A DNA stretch of 14,710 nt from DATDPY01 sp964395765. GTDB lineage: Bacteria > Bacteroidota > Bacteroidia > Cytophagales > Cyclobacteriaceae. Below, piece by piece: positions 7,393-14,633 of the stretch; position 1 is the first letter of the stretch; each line of letters opens with the position of its first letter. The stretch is taken from positions 1 through 14,710 of the forward strand of contig CAYNCU010000101.1 in assembly GCA_964395765.1 (NCBI GenBank). Direction: 5' to 3'. Below the pieces are notes generated by a model. The model was given only the letters and a program-made list of their open reading frames with translations. It did no database searches and was not told the DNA's origin. Position numbers and translations under genes: made by a program.

Positions 7393-8838
7393 ATGCTTAA
7401 AAAAACAAAAATCATCGCCACTCTTTCTTCCCAAAACTGTATTCCTGACATAATAAAAACATACAGTGATGCCGGAATGAATATTATTCGCTTAAATACC
7501 GCCCACATGGATACGGGGCAAGCTGAGACCATGATTGAAAATATCCGGTCGGTATCCGATAAGATCGCCATTCTGGTTGATACCAAAGGCCCGGAGATCA
7601 GAACTACTGAAGCATCCGAAAAAATCCCGGTAACCTTCGGCGACAGGATTACCTTCCGGGGAGATCCCTCGGGGATATCCGACCGAAAATGTGTTTATGT
7701 AAATTATAAGGATTTTGTCAAGGATATTCCGGTAGGAAGCAGGATCATGGTGGATGATGGAAATATTGAGTTGATTGTAAGGGAAAAAAATGATGTAACA
7801 CTGAATTGTGAAGTAATGAATGTCGGAGTTATTGAAGGGAGAAAAAGTATTAATATTCCGTCCGTGCATGTTAAGCTGCCGTCATTAAGCAGGAAGGATA
7901 AAGATTTCATAAATTTTGCTATTGAAAAGGATATTGAATTTATTGCGCATTCTTTCGTGAGAAATAAGGAAGATGTGAAAGCGGTACAGGAGATTCTGGA
8001 TTCGCGGAAAAGCAGGATAAAGATAATTGCCAAGATAGAAAACCAGGCAGGGGTGGACAATATTGATGAAATCCTCGACCATGTTTATGGAATTATGGTA
8101 GCCCGGGGCGATCTAGCCGTTGAGATTCCCCAGGAAAGAATTCCTGTTATCCAGAAAATGATCATCCGAAAATGCATTGCCAAACGCAAGCCTGTTATTG
8201 TCGCTACACAAATGCTGCACTCCATGATTGAACATCCAAGGCCCACACGAGCCGAAATCAGTGATGTAGCCAATGCTATTTTTGACGGAACGGATGCCAT
8301 CATGTTGAGCGGCGAAACCGCAAATGGAAAATACCCCCTTGAAGCAATCACTATCATGACTAAGATTGCCCTTGAAGTAGAAAAAAGAAAAATACCTATC
8401 AAGGAGATAACACCGCTGAACCTGAATAACGACCTTACCGATTTCCTGGCCCATTCAGCAGTTAAAGCTTCCGTTGAACTCGACAGTAAAGCGATTATTT
8501 GCGATACTCTGGATGGAAATTCTGTCCGGGCGCTGGCTTCTTACCGGGGTAAAAATATAATTCATGCACAATGTTATGATCAGCGTACCATGCGTGAACT
8601 GGCATTGTCTTTTGGCGTACACGGGAATTATTTTGAAATGATCGATAATTTTCTGGAATTTGCCTATCCGGCGTTAAATGAATTGCTTGGTGACGGAGAA
8701 CATAAACCGGACGACAGGGTTGTTATTGTGGCCGGTGACCACGGATGGGATGCCGGGATGTCAAACCTTGAAATCAATTCCATTGAAGGATTTATAAAAA
8801 AGATTAAAAAGCAAACTGTAAAAGAAAATGAAACCTAG
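7393..8838 (+). CDS. pyk: Pyruvate kinase
   Basis: Catalyses phosphoenolpyruvate plus ADP to pyruvate plus ATP, the last step of glycolysis, in the cytoplasm. The length of 481 aa is normal for bacterial PykF/PykA types. The A domain is split by a B domain at roughly 72-160. Catalytic features present: R33 and N35 in RLNTAH, DTKGPEIR (63-70), the family signature IIAKIENQAG (211-220) with catalytic K214 and metal ligand E216, ARGDLAVEIP (237-246) with D240, and T272 in ATQMLHSM. E68 in DTKGPE corresponds to the glutamate of K+-dependent enzymes. Oddities: the usual N-F-S-H becomes N-T-A-H, so a K+-coordinating serine is Ala37, and the usual TKIV.T.GP.S start is TKIIATLSSQNC. I recall similar variants from other Bacteroidetes. 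It overlaps the creatininase-family gene by 11 bp. Confidence 0.96.
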   Translation: MLKKTKIIATLSSQNCIPDIIKTYSDAGMNIIRLNTAHMDTGQAETMIENIRSVSDKIAILVDTKGPEIRTTEASEKIPVTFGDRITFRGDPSGISDRKCVYVNYKDFVKDIPVGSRIMVDDGNIELIVREKNDVTLNCEVMNVGVIEGRKSINIPSVHVKLPSLSRKDKDFINFAIEKDIEFIAHSFVRNKEDVKAVQEILDSRKSRIKIIAKIENQAGVDNIDEILDHVYGIMVARGDLAVEIPQERIPVIQKMIIRKCIAKRKPVIVATQMLHSMIEHPRPTRAEISDVANAIFDGTDAIMLSGETANGKYPLEAITIMTKIALEVEKRKIPIKEITPLNLNNDLTDFLAHSAVKASVELDSKAIICDTLDGNSVRALASYRGKNIIHAQCYDQRTMRELALSFGVHGNYFEMIDNFLEFAYPALNELLGDGEHKPDDRVVIVAGDHGWDAGMSNLEINSIEGFIKKIKKQTVKENET

Positions 8839-9598
8839 ACCTTACCTGCTCACTGAAATCAACTGGAAATTTGTAAAGGACACCCAATATGAAATAGCGA
8901 TATTGCCTTGGGGAGCAACCGAAGCCCATAATTATCATTTACCTTACGGGACTGATAATATTCAATGCGATTATATCGCTGCCAAGGCAGCGGAAATAGC
9001 CTGGGAACAGGGAACGAAAGTAATCGTTTTACCTACGGTTCCTTTCGGCGTTAATACTCAACAGATCGATATTCCCCTGACTATTAATATGAGCCCTTCC
9101 ACACAACAGGCTGTCCTTACCGATGTGGTGGAGGCACTTACTTACCAGGGAATCCGGAAGATACTGGTTATGAACGGGCATGGAGGCAATGATTTCAAAC
9201 AAATGATCAGGGAAATTAAACTTGACTATCCTGATATTTTCCTGGGATTGATCAACTGGTACCTGGTCGAAAAAGACTGGGCGAAATATTTTACCGATAC
9301 GGGCGATCACGCCGGCGAAATGGAAACCAGCATCATGCTGAACATTGTTCCTGATCTTGTGCTTCCCTTAAACGAAGCCGGTGACGGCGGATCCAGGAAA
9401 CTTAAATTCAGCGGCAGGAGCGAAGGCTGGCTATGGTCTCCGCGAGAATGGACGAAAGTTACCAGGGATACCGGGATCGGCAACCCGAAGAAGGCTACCC
9501 GGGAAAAAGGGGAAGCCTATCTTGTAAAAGTAATCGATAAAATTGCTGCCTTTCTTACTGAACTTTCAAAAACCGACCCATCCGATATCTATCAATGA
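8828..9598 (+). CDS. Creatininase-family metal-dependent amidohydrolase
   Basis: A cytoplasmic di-metal hydrolase of the creatininase superfamily, which includes creatinine amidohydrolase, FAPy deformylase (ArfB) and the peptidase MftE. Visible ligands: E32 and H34 in GATEAHNYHLPYGTD (29-43), D43, H118 in NGHGGN (116-121), and H161/E164 in GDHAGEMETS (159-168). In classical creatininase the equivalent of NGHGGN is NGHYEN, which supplies a glutamate. Here that residue is glycine, so E164 probably completes the metal site, as in the ArfB/MftE-like branches. True creatinine hydrolysis is therefore unlikely. The length of 256 aa is typical. The ATG lies inside the last codons of pyruvate kinase (11-bp overlap), which implies translational coupling. 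A PfkB kinase follows after 37 bp. The substrate is unknown, perhaps a lactam, formamide or amide linked to nucleotide or sugar metabolism. Confidence 0.88.
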   Translation: MKPRPYLLTEINWKFVKDTQYEIAILPWGATEAHNYHLPYGTDNIQCDYIAAKAAEIAWEQGTKVIVLPTVPFGVNTQQIDIPLTINMSPSTQQAVLTDVVEALTYQGIRKILVMNGHGGNDFKQMIREIKLDYPDIFLGLINWYLVEKDWAKYFTDTGDHAGEMETSIMLNIVPDLVLPLNEAGDGGSRKLKFSGRSEGWLWSPREWTKVTRDTGIGNPKKATREKGEAYLVKVIDKIAAFLTELSKTDPSDIYQ

Positions 9599-9635
9599 AA
9601 TTCCATTCCTGTGGTAATCTTAAGCGGGTATTCCT

Positions 9636-10565
9636 ATGCATGATCAGATATTTGATGTTTTCGGCATCGGAGCCATCGCCATTGATTTTATAGGCACGGT
9701 TAATGGTTGGCCGGCGCCCGGATCCAAAAATAAACTAAATAGCATTTCCATTGAAGGCGGTGGATTGACGGCCACGGCATTGACCGCAGTTGCCCGGTTA
9801 GGCGGTAAAGCGGCGATAGCTGCCAACCTCGGCTTTTCATTAACCGCTGAAACGGCTATAAACCATTTGAAAGAGGATGGCGTGGACATTACCAATGTTA
9901 TCCGAAAAGAAGGCAGTGAACCGGTACGATCATTTATTTTATCGGAAGAAGGGCAAGGGGAACGTACAATATTTTTCTCGAGAGATAATGTAAGCTATCC
10001 TTCACCGGAAGCGTTTCCCGATCATTACTGGTACGAAAGATCAAAGGTGTTGATTGTCGACCATGGCACGGGTAAGGCCGGTTATGAAACGGCTCTGATC
10101 GCTAATGAAAATAGGCTGCCTGTGATCATAGATGCAGAAAGGATGGAGCCGGAACTGGATCTTTTACTAGGGGTTTCCGATCATATCATTTTGAATAAAA
10201 AATTCGGCAGCGAACTGACAGGCAAAAATTCAGAGGAGGAAATATTAAACTCCCTGAGATCGGACCTGAATAAAACTATTATTTTAACCAGAGGAGCAGA
10301 GGGGCTGACCGGCATTGATCAGCAGGGAATTTTCAATGTCCCGGCATTCAAAGTCCCCGTCAGGGATACTATCGGCTGCGGGGATGTATTTCATGGCGCA
10401 TATGCCCTTGGTATTGCCCGGAATTGGGAGCCTAGAAAGTGCAGTATTTATGCAAGCGCTGCCGCTGCCTTAAGCGCTACTCAAACAGGAGGAAGGAGGG
10501 GAATTCCTTCCGGCCCCGAACTGGCTGAATTCGTAAAAAATGAACATCCCGGTTTCCTCCTGTAA
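9636..10565 (+). CDS. PfkB-family (ribokinase-like) carbohydrate or nucleoside kinase
   Basis: An ATP-dependent small-molecule kinase of the ribokinase/PfkB fold, 309 aa, the usual length. The N-terminal substrate side shows GIGAIAIDFIG (10-20) with D17, and the conserved glycines GGG at 41-43. ATP-side text includes KTIILTRGAEG (213-223). The PfkB C-terminal signature DTIGCGDVFHGAYALG (244-259) has catalytic base D250 and anion hole G247-C248-G249. The usual GAGD is GCGD here. GGRRGIP at 285-291 near the C-terminus resembles ribokinase-type members. Ribose, fructose derivatives, 2-keto-sugars or nucleosides are all possible. It is the third gene after pyk and the creatininase homologue. The nearby divergent purine permease makes a nucleoside kinase an attractive but unproven idea. 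A short CCAAT-CCG-ATTGG hairpin lies at 10586-10598 without a T-run. Confidence 0.88.
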   Translation: MHDQIFDVFGIGAIAIDFIGTVNGWPAPGSKNKLNSISIEGGGLTATALTAVARLGGKAAIAANLGFSLTAETAINHLKEDGVDITNVIRKEGSEPVRSFILSEEGQGERTIFFSRDNVSYPSPEAFPDHYWYERSKVLIVDHGTGKAGYETALIANENRLPVIIDAERMEPELDLLLGVSDHIILNKKFGSELTGKNSEEEILNSLRSDLNKTIILTRGAEGLTGIDQQGIFNVPAFKVPVRDTIGCGDVFHGAYALGIARNWEPRKCSIYASAAAALSATQTGGRRGIPSGPELAEFVKNEHPGFLL

Positions 10566-10662
10566 TTTTTTCAATACGGCAATTCCCAATCCGATTGGTT
10601 GTGACATAAATTAATTTTTAATATATAATATTATTTCAATATATTTATCCGGCTTCAATGAC

Positions 10663-12018
10663 ATGATCTTTATGAGGAATATTCTTTTATTAATTCTTTT
10701 CTTTTTTTATGGATTTTATTCGCATGCTCAGGACAGCCTCAGCCAGAAAACAAAAAAACCTAAAATAAAGAAGGGATGGACATTCGGAGCCTTGCCGACA
10801 ATTTCCTATGATACAGATATAGGTTTCGAATATGGAGGTCTCGTGAATTTCTATTATTATGGTGACGGATCCACTTACCCGGAATACCGGCACTCCATTT
10901 ATATGGAAGTTTCCCGGACCACAAAAGGAAGCGGGATCAACCGGTTTTATTATGATTCAAAATACCTGATCCCGCGGGTAAGAGTTACCGCCGATATCAG
11001 TTATCTGACTGAGCAGGCGATGCAGTTTTTCGGTTTCAACGGCGCAGAATCGGTCTATAACCATAGTTGGGAGGTGGAGTCGGATTCCTCCTACCGATCC
11101 AGATTGTTTTACCGTCATGAAAGAAAAATTTTCAGGGTGATGCCCAGCTTCCAGGGAAAACTTCTGAAAAACAATCAACACTGGAAATGGATAACCGGCT
11201 TTGCCTATTATAATACTAAGATAGGATCCATAAACCTTGATAAGTTAAACAAAGGAAAAGATCCCGCCGACCAGCTTCCCAAAATTGACGGCCTGTATGA
11301 AAAATATGTTCAATGGGGTATTATTGGAGAGGATGAAAAAAACGGGAATGCAATTACTTATCTTAAAGCCGGGATCATCTACGACAGCCGGGATCAGGAG
11401 GCTAACCCTTTTAAAGGTATATGGACTGAAGCCGTTTTATCGTATTCACCTTCTTTTTTAGGGACATGGGATCATGATTATTCGAAACTGACCATTATTC
11501 ACCGGCAATACTTTACCCTGCTTCCGGATATCCTGTCCTTTGCCTACCGGTTGTGCTACCAGGGAACGCTTTCGGGGAAAGTCCCCTTTTATATGGAACC
11601 TCATATCGTTCCAACGGTTCTTACCAGCGCAACCAACCAGGGTCTTGGCGGTTCAAGGACCTTACGGGGAATCCAAAGGAACCGAATCGTAGGAGATGGA
11701 ATCGCTTTCGGAAATTTTGAATTGAGATGGAAATTTTTACGAACCGTTGTTTTTAATCAGAATCTTTATTTGGGCACCAATCTTTTCTTCGACACCGGCC
11801 TTGTGGTGGACAAGATCGATTGGGATCTTTCAAAAGTACCGGCGGCAGAATTCAGTAATTATTTCAGCAACAATAAGGAGAAGCTTCATTCGAGTGCAGG
11901 ATTAGGATTAAAAGTTGCGCTGAATGAAAATTTTATTGTTTCCTGCGATTATGGAAGGGCCTTCGATCCCAATGACGGAACCAGCGGGTTATATATTGCA
12001 TTGAATTACCTTTATTGA
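10663..12018 (+). CDS. Omp85/BamA-TamA-type outer-membrane barrel without POTRA domains
   Basis: A predicted outer-membrane beta-barrel of the bacterial surface antigen (D15/Omp85) superfamily. A Sec signal peptide ends near SHA/QD (about residue 22-23). From about 38 onward there are alternating aromatic/hydrophobic strands. The superfamily's hallmark L6 motif is present as LGGSRTLRGI (about 335-344), followed by a strand with the consensus ...FELRW. The last residues (YIALNYLY) end in an aromatic, as expected of a BAM substrate. At 451 aa there is no room for POTRA repeats: the mature protein goes straight into the barrel after a short lysine-rich segment. A BamA-like insertase role is thus unlikely; transport, lipid or secretion functions are possible. 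M4 at 10672 (MRNILLL) is an alternative start. TATATTTA at 10640-10647 is a weak -7 candidate in a very AT-rich leader. Confidence 0.82.
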   Translation: MIFMRNILLLILFFFYGFYSHAQDSLSQKTKKPKIKKGWTFGALPTISYDTDIGFEYGGLVNFYYYGDGSTYPEYRHSIYMEVSRTTKGSGINRFYYDSKYLIPRVRVTADISYLTEQAMQFFGFNGAESVYNHSWEVESDSSYRSRLFYRHERKIFRVMPSFQGKLLKNNQHWKWITGFAYYNTKIGSINLDKLNKGKDPADQLPKIDGLYEKYVQWGIIGEDEKNGNAITYLKAGIIYDSRDQEANPFKGIWTEAVLSYSPSFLGTWDHDYSKLTIIHRQYFTLLPDILSFAYRLCYQGTLSGKVPFYMEPHIVPTVLTSATNQGLGGSRTLRGIQRNRIVGDGIAFGNFELRWKFLRTVVFNQNLYLGTNLFFDTGLVVDKIDWDLSKVPAAEFSNYFSNNKEKLHSSAGLGLKVALNENFIVSCDYGRAFDPNDGTSGLYIALNYLY

Positions 12019-12068
12019 TTTTAGATTTTTGATTTCAAATCTCAAATTTCAGATAGCGAATTTCAAAT
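12018..12068 (+). repeat. Four-copy tandem repeat, 14-bp period, core ATTTYARAT
   Basis: ATTTTAGAT (12018-12026), ATTTCAAAT (12032-12040), ATTTCAGAT (12046-12054) and ATTTCAAAT (12060-12068) start exactly 14 bp apart. Only the 9-bp core is conserved; the 5-bp spacers differ. The first copy begins on the last base of the barrel gene's stop codon. The rest of the 224-bp gap to the hydroxylase gene (to 12242) holds an inverted copy, AAATCAAAAAT at 12200-12210 (complement of 12025-12035), and a small hairpin AAAATC-GCT-GATTTT at 12157-12171. No gene is seen there. Confidence 0.6.
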
Positions 12069-12242
12069 AATGGATTCAGCGCTGTCGAAAATTTTATTTC
12101 CAGTCAAATGAGCAATGCAATACCTTTTTAAAAATTATCTCATCTCATAATCTGATAAAATCGCTGATTTTCAATAAAAAATCGGAAAACTGAAACCACA
12201 AATCAAAAATGATTCTGCCGGAGTTAATCTTGAATTCCTTTG

Positions 12243-12944
12243 TTATGCTGCTACTGTTTCTTCCACAGGATCTTTCTTTTTCTTTGGCATCGTGCCGAAA
12301 ACCCAGTCCCATAGTCTTGTAGATACGCCGAAGGCTGAATAGGGATTCGCATAATGATGTCCTTTATGATGTACCCATAGACGTTGCCAGGGTTTATACT
12401 TTGGACTTTTCACGAGGTGTTGAAAATAATGCAGGGTGATGTACATCAGGTAACCTGCGATAAATCCCGGAAAGAAAGCCAGGGACCAGATCCCCATGAT
12501 CAGGTAAAAAATTCCCAGGAAAAGAGTAGCCAAAATTAACCCGGGAATAGGGGGCATAGCCAGGCGATCCGAATCCTTGGGGTGCTGATGATGAATGGTA
12601 TGCATGGTAAACTGAAACCGGATAAATGTCTCATTGTTGGTTTCCGTATGATAGGCAAACCGGTGAATCACATATTCCATAAACGTCCAGAGTACCATTC
12701 CGCCGATGAAAAGCGGGATTATGTATCCTATAAACATGGCATATCGGAAAATGGATATATACAAGAATAAAAGGATTATACTTAACCACATCAGTTGAGG
12801 CACCCAGATAGGGGCGCGGGTAATTGTTTCCATCAATTTCCCTTTATACAATACTCCTTTTTCTTCTTTGGATGGCCTAAGGTGCGAGGGCATTCTTATA
12901 TCTCCCCGTTGAAAAGCCAGGAATTCTTCAACATTTTTTTTCAT
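12243..12944 (-). CDS. Fatty-acid-2-hydroxylase-like membrane enzyme (sterol desaturase/FA hydroxylase superfamily)
   Basis: An integral-membrane di-metal oxygenase, 233 aa, with about four membrane segments (roughly 47-66, 69-88, 135-155, 156-175). The histidine pattern matches yeast Scs7/FA2H: H94-x4-H99, H115-x2-H118-H119, H172-x3-H176 and H193-x2-H196-H197. The segment HHQHPKDSDRLAMPP (118-132) resembles the FA2H hallmark in which a Pro/Asp then RLVMPP follows the HH pair. This supports 2-hydroxylation of an acyl chain rather than sterol desaturation or carotenoid (CrtZ) hydroxylation. The N-terminal cytochrome b5 domain of yeast and mammalian enzymes is absent, so a separate electron donor is needed. 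Many Bacteroidetes make sphingolipids or hydroxy-fatty-acid lipids, so a membrane-lipid role is plausible. It is preceded by repeated TTATCA elements. Superfamily firm, substrate inferred. Confidence 0.88.
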   Translation of the reverse strand: MKKNVEEFLAFQRGDIRMPSHLRPSKEEKGVLYKGKLMETITRAPIWVPQLMWLSIILLFLYISIFRYAMFIGYIIPLFIGGMVLWTFMEYVIHRFAYHTETNNETFIRFQFTMHTIHHQHPKDSDRLAMPPIPGLILATLFLGIFYLIMGIWSLAFFPGFIAGYLMYITLHYFQHLVKSPKYKPWQRLWVHHKGHHYANPYSAFGVSTRLWDWVFGTMPKKKKDPVEETVAA

Positions 12945-13000
12945 GATCTTTTTGATTCCAATATTATTTTCGTGGAACTCAGGAATGAAAATCCCTTAAA

Positions 13001-13072
13001 ATAAGATTTTTATCAGAGTACCAAGCCGAAATTATCACAGAAGGGTATGTGTAAATATGATTTTTATCAGTG
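13001..13072 (-). repeat. Two 18-bp direct repeats upstream of the hydroxylase gene
   Basis: Written on the + strand, ATAAGATTTTTATCAGAG (13001-13018) and ATATGATTTTTATCAGTG (13055-13072) match at 16 of 18 positions, starting 54 bp apart. A third TTATCA core sits between them (13032-13037). On the coding strand of the hydroxylase these read CTGATAAAAATC and lie about 57-128 bp before its start codon, a normal position for regulator sites. They also fall just downstream of the symporter stop. The remaining gap sequence shows no gene and no clear terminator. Confidence 0.55.
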
Positions 13073-13092
13073 AATAAAACCGTGCTATAGGG

Positions 13093-14484
13093 TCAACTGT
13101 GAATGAACTCGATCCGGACGCCGAAGAATAGTTCAAGAATTGTTACGATAAAAATAATTCCAAGCAATATCGGTGCGGTATATCGCAGAGTAAAATTCAA
13201 GTATTTGGCAAGGAAAGAGCGCATAAAGTTTTCATTTCCCCTGGACAATTCCCTGAATAGACGGTGTCTTTTCCATACATAGACTGAAAAAACGGAAATC
13301 AACAGCCCACCAAGGGGCAGAAGGGTATTGCTTGATACATCGCCGATAAAGGTCATAAAATCAGTCGCTTCCTTAGACCCGAAATATTTTATAAAATGGG
13401 TAAAATAGGGAGAATACCCGTTGGCCAGCATGGAAGGAATGCTGCATATCAGGACAAATACAGCAGATATCCAGGCCGCCAACTTCCTGTTCATGTTTTT
13501 TTGATCCACCAGGTAGGAAACAGGTAGCTCCAGCAGGGAAATGGTAGAGGTGAGCGCGGCAAAAGCCAGCAGGATAAAAAACAATGCACCGATGATAATT
13601 CCCAGCACGGGGCCCATGGTTTTGAAAACGCCCGGCATGGTTATAAAAATCAAACCCGGGCCTCCCTGCGTACTGATCCCCTGGTTAAAAACCATGGGGA
13701 AGATCATAAGCCCGGCCAGGAAAGCTATGGAAAAATCCGCCAGTGTGATCACGACGCCTGACGAAATTATATTTTCCTTTTTCCTCAGGTAGCTTCCGTA
13801 AGTCAGCATGGTTCCCATGCCGAGTGAGAGCGAAAAGAAGCCCTGACCGAGTGCGTTATAAATGACCGCGATATTGATTTTCGAAAAATCCGGAACGAGG
13901 TAGAATTTCAAACCTGCTGCGGCCCCGGGTAGCGTCAAAGAATATATGACCAGGAATAGAAGAATGACCAGGAGCATGGGCATCAGGATCCGGTTAGCTT
14001 TTTCAATACCCTTGGTAACTCCGCCCGATACAATGGCCGCGGTAAGGAACATAAAACCGGCTGAATAGGCAGCCACCTCGAACATATCATCAATAAAATC
14101 AGAAAACTGGTGACCGATCTCAAAATTGCCTCTTAAAATTTCAATGATATATCCGAACACCCAGCCGGCAACGATATTATAAAAGGATAGTATTATAATG
14201 GCGCATATGACTCCCCCGAAACCGATAAAACGCCAGCGCGGATATCGCAAACTCTGAAACGCCCCGCCTGCGCTTTTCTGCGCTCCTCTTCCTATCGCGA
14301 TTTCAGCCAGAAGAACAGGATAACAGATCAGGAAAACCAGCACCAGGTATACGATGAGGAAGGCGCCTCCGCCGTCCTGGCCTGTTATAAAAGGAAATCT
14401 CCAGATATTTCCCAAACCGATGGCACTTCCCGCAGCGGCGGCAATAAACCCTATTCTACCTGAAAAATTGCCCCTGTCTTTCAT
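13093..14484 (-). CDS. NSS-family Na+-dependent amino-acid symporter (SNF/LeuT fold)
   Basis: An inner-membrane sodium-coupled importer of the neurotransmitter:sodium symporter family; bacterial members such as LeuT, MhsT and TnaT carry amino acids. The length of 463 aa, with about 11-12 hydrophobic segments, fits. TM1 shows AAAAGSAIGLGNIWRFP (15-31), the diagnostic NSS unwound helix with N26, W28 and R29. The extracellular gate text GGGAF follows at 38-42. TM6 has GQGFFSLSLGMGTMLTYGSYL-like text, where LeuT's Na1 ligand Thr254 is a serine. TM8 has FAALTSTIS, with the Thr-Ser pair of the Na2 site. The intact sites argue for a working Na+ symporter. The substrate is not predictable by eye. A candidate promoter lies about 53 bp upstream of the start codon. 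The hydroxylase gene follows on the same strand after 148 bp and is probably separately expressed. Confidence 0.95.
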   Translation of the reverse strand: MKDRGNFSGRIGFIAAAAGSAIGLGNIWRFPFITGQDGGGAFLIVYLVLVFLICYPVLLAEIAIGRGAQKSAGGAFQSLRYPRWRFIGFGGVICAIIILSFYNIVAGWVFGYIIEILRGNFEIGHQFSDFIDDMFEVAAYSAGFMFLTAAIVSGGVTKGIEKANRILMPMLLVILLFLVIYSLTLPGAAAGLKFYLVPDFSKINIAVIYNALGQGFFSLSLGMGTMLTYGSYLRKKENIISSGVVITLADFSIAFLAGLMIFPMVFNQGISTQGGPGLIFITMPGVFKTMGPVLGIIIGALFFILLAFAALTSTISLLELPVSYLVDQKNMNRKLAAWISAVFVLICSIPSMLANGYSPYFTHFIKYFGSKEATDFMTFIGDVSSNTLLPLGGLLISVFSVYVWKRHRLFRELSRGNENFMRSFLAKYLNFTLRYTAPILLGIIFIVTILELFFGVRIEFIHS

Positions 14485-14536
14485 ATTATTTGGCTTGTAA
14501 GGTTATTGTTGTCGATTAAAGGGCCAAATAAAACAT

Positions 14537-14565
14537 TAAAATTATCAGCGGGCAAGTGATTCAAA
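14537..14565 (-). promoter_or_regulatory. Candidate promoter of the NSS symporter
   Basis: On the - strand, a perfect -33 TTTG (14565-14562) and TAATTTTA (14544-14537) are 17 bp apart. The latter matches the Bacteroidetes -7 TAnnTTTG in all but the last position. The leader to the start codon would be about 45 nt. The -33 sits at the end of an eight-T homopolymer. Confidence 0.4.
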
Positions 14566-14633
14566 AAAAACAGGGTAAAATTTTATTATTAAGGCTGTAT
14601 TTATTGTCGAAGTGTAAGATATTTTACTTCCAC

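Noticed and set aside
10586..10598. CCAAT-CCG-ATTGG hairpin as terminator of the pyk cluster
   Set aside because: The stem is only 5 bp with a 3-nt loop and no following T-run.
12157..12171. AAAATC-GCT-GATTTT hairpin as a terminator between convergent genes
   Set aside because: Short AT-rich stem and no T-run on either strand; likely chance in this sequence.
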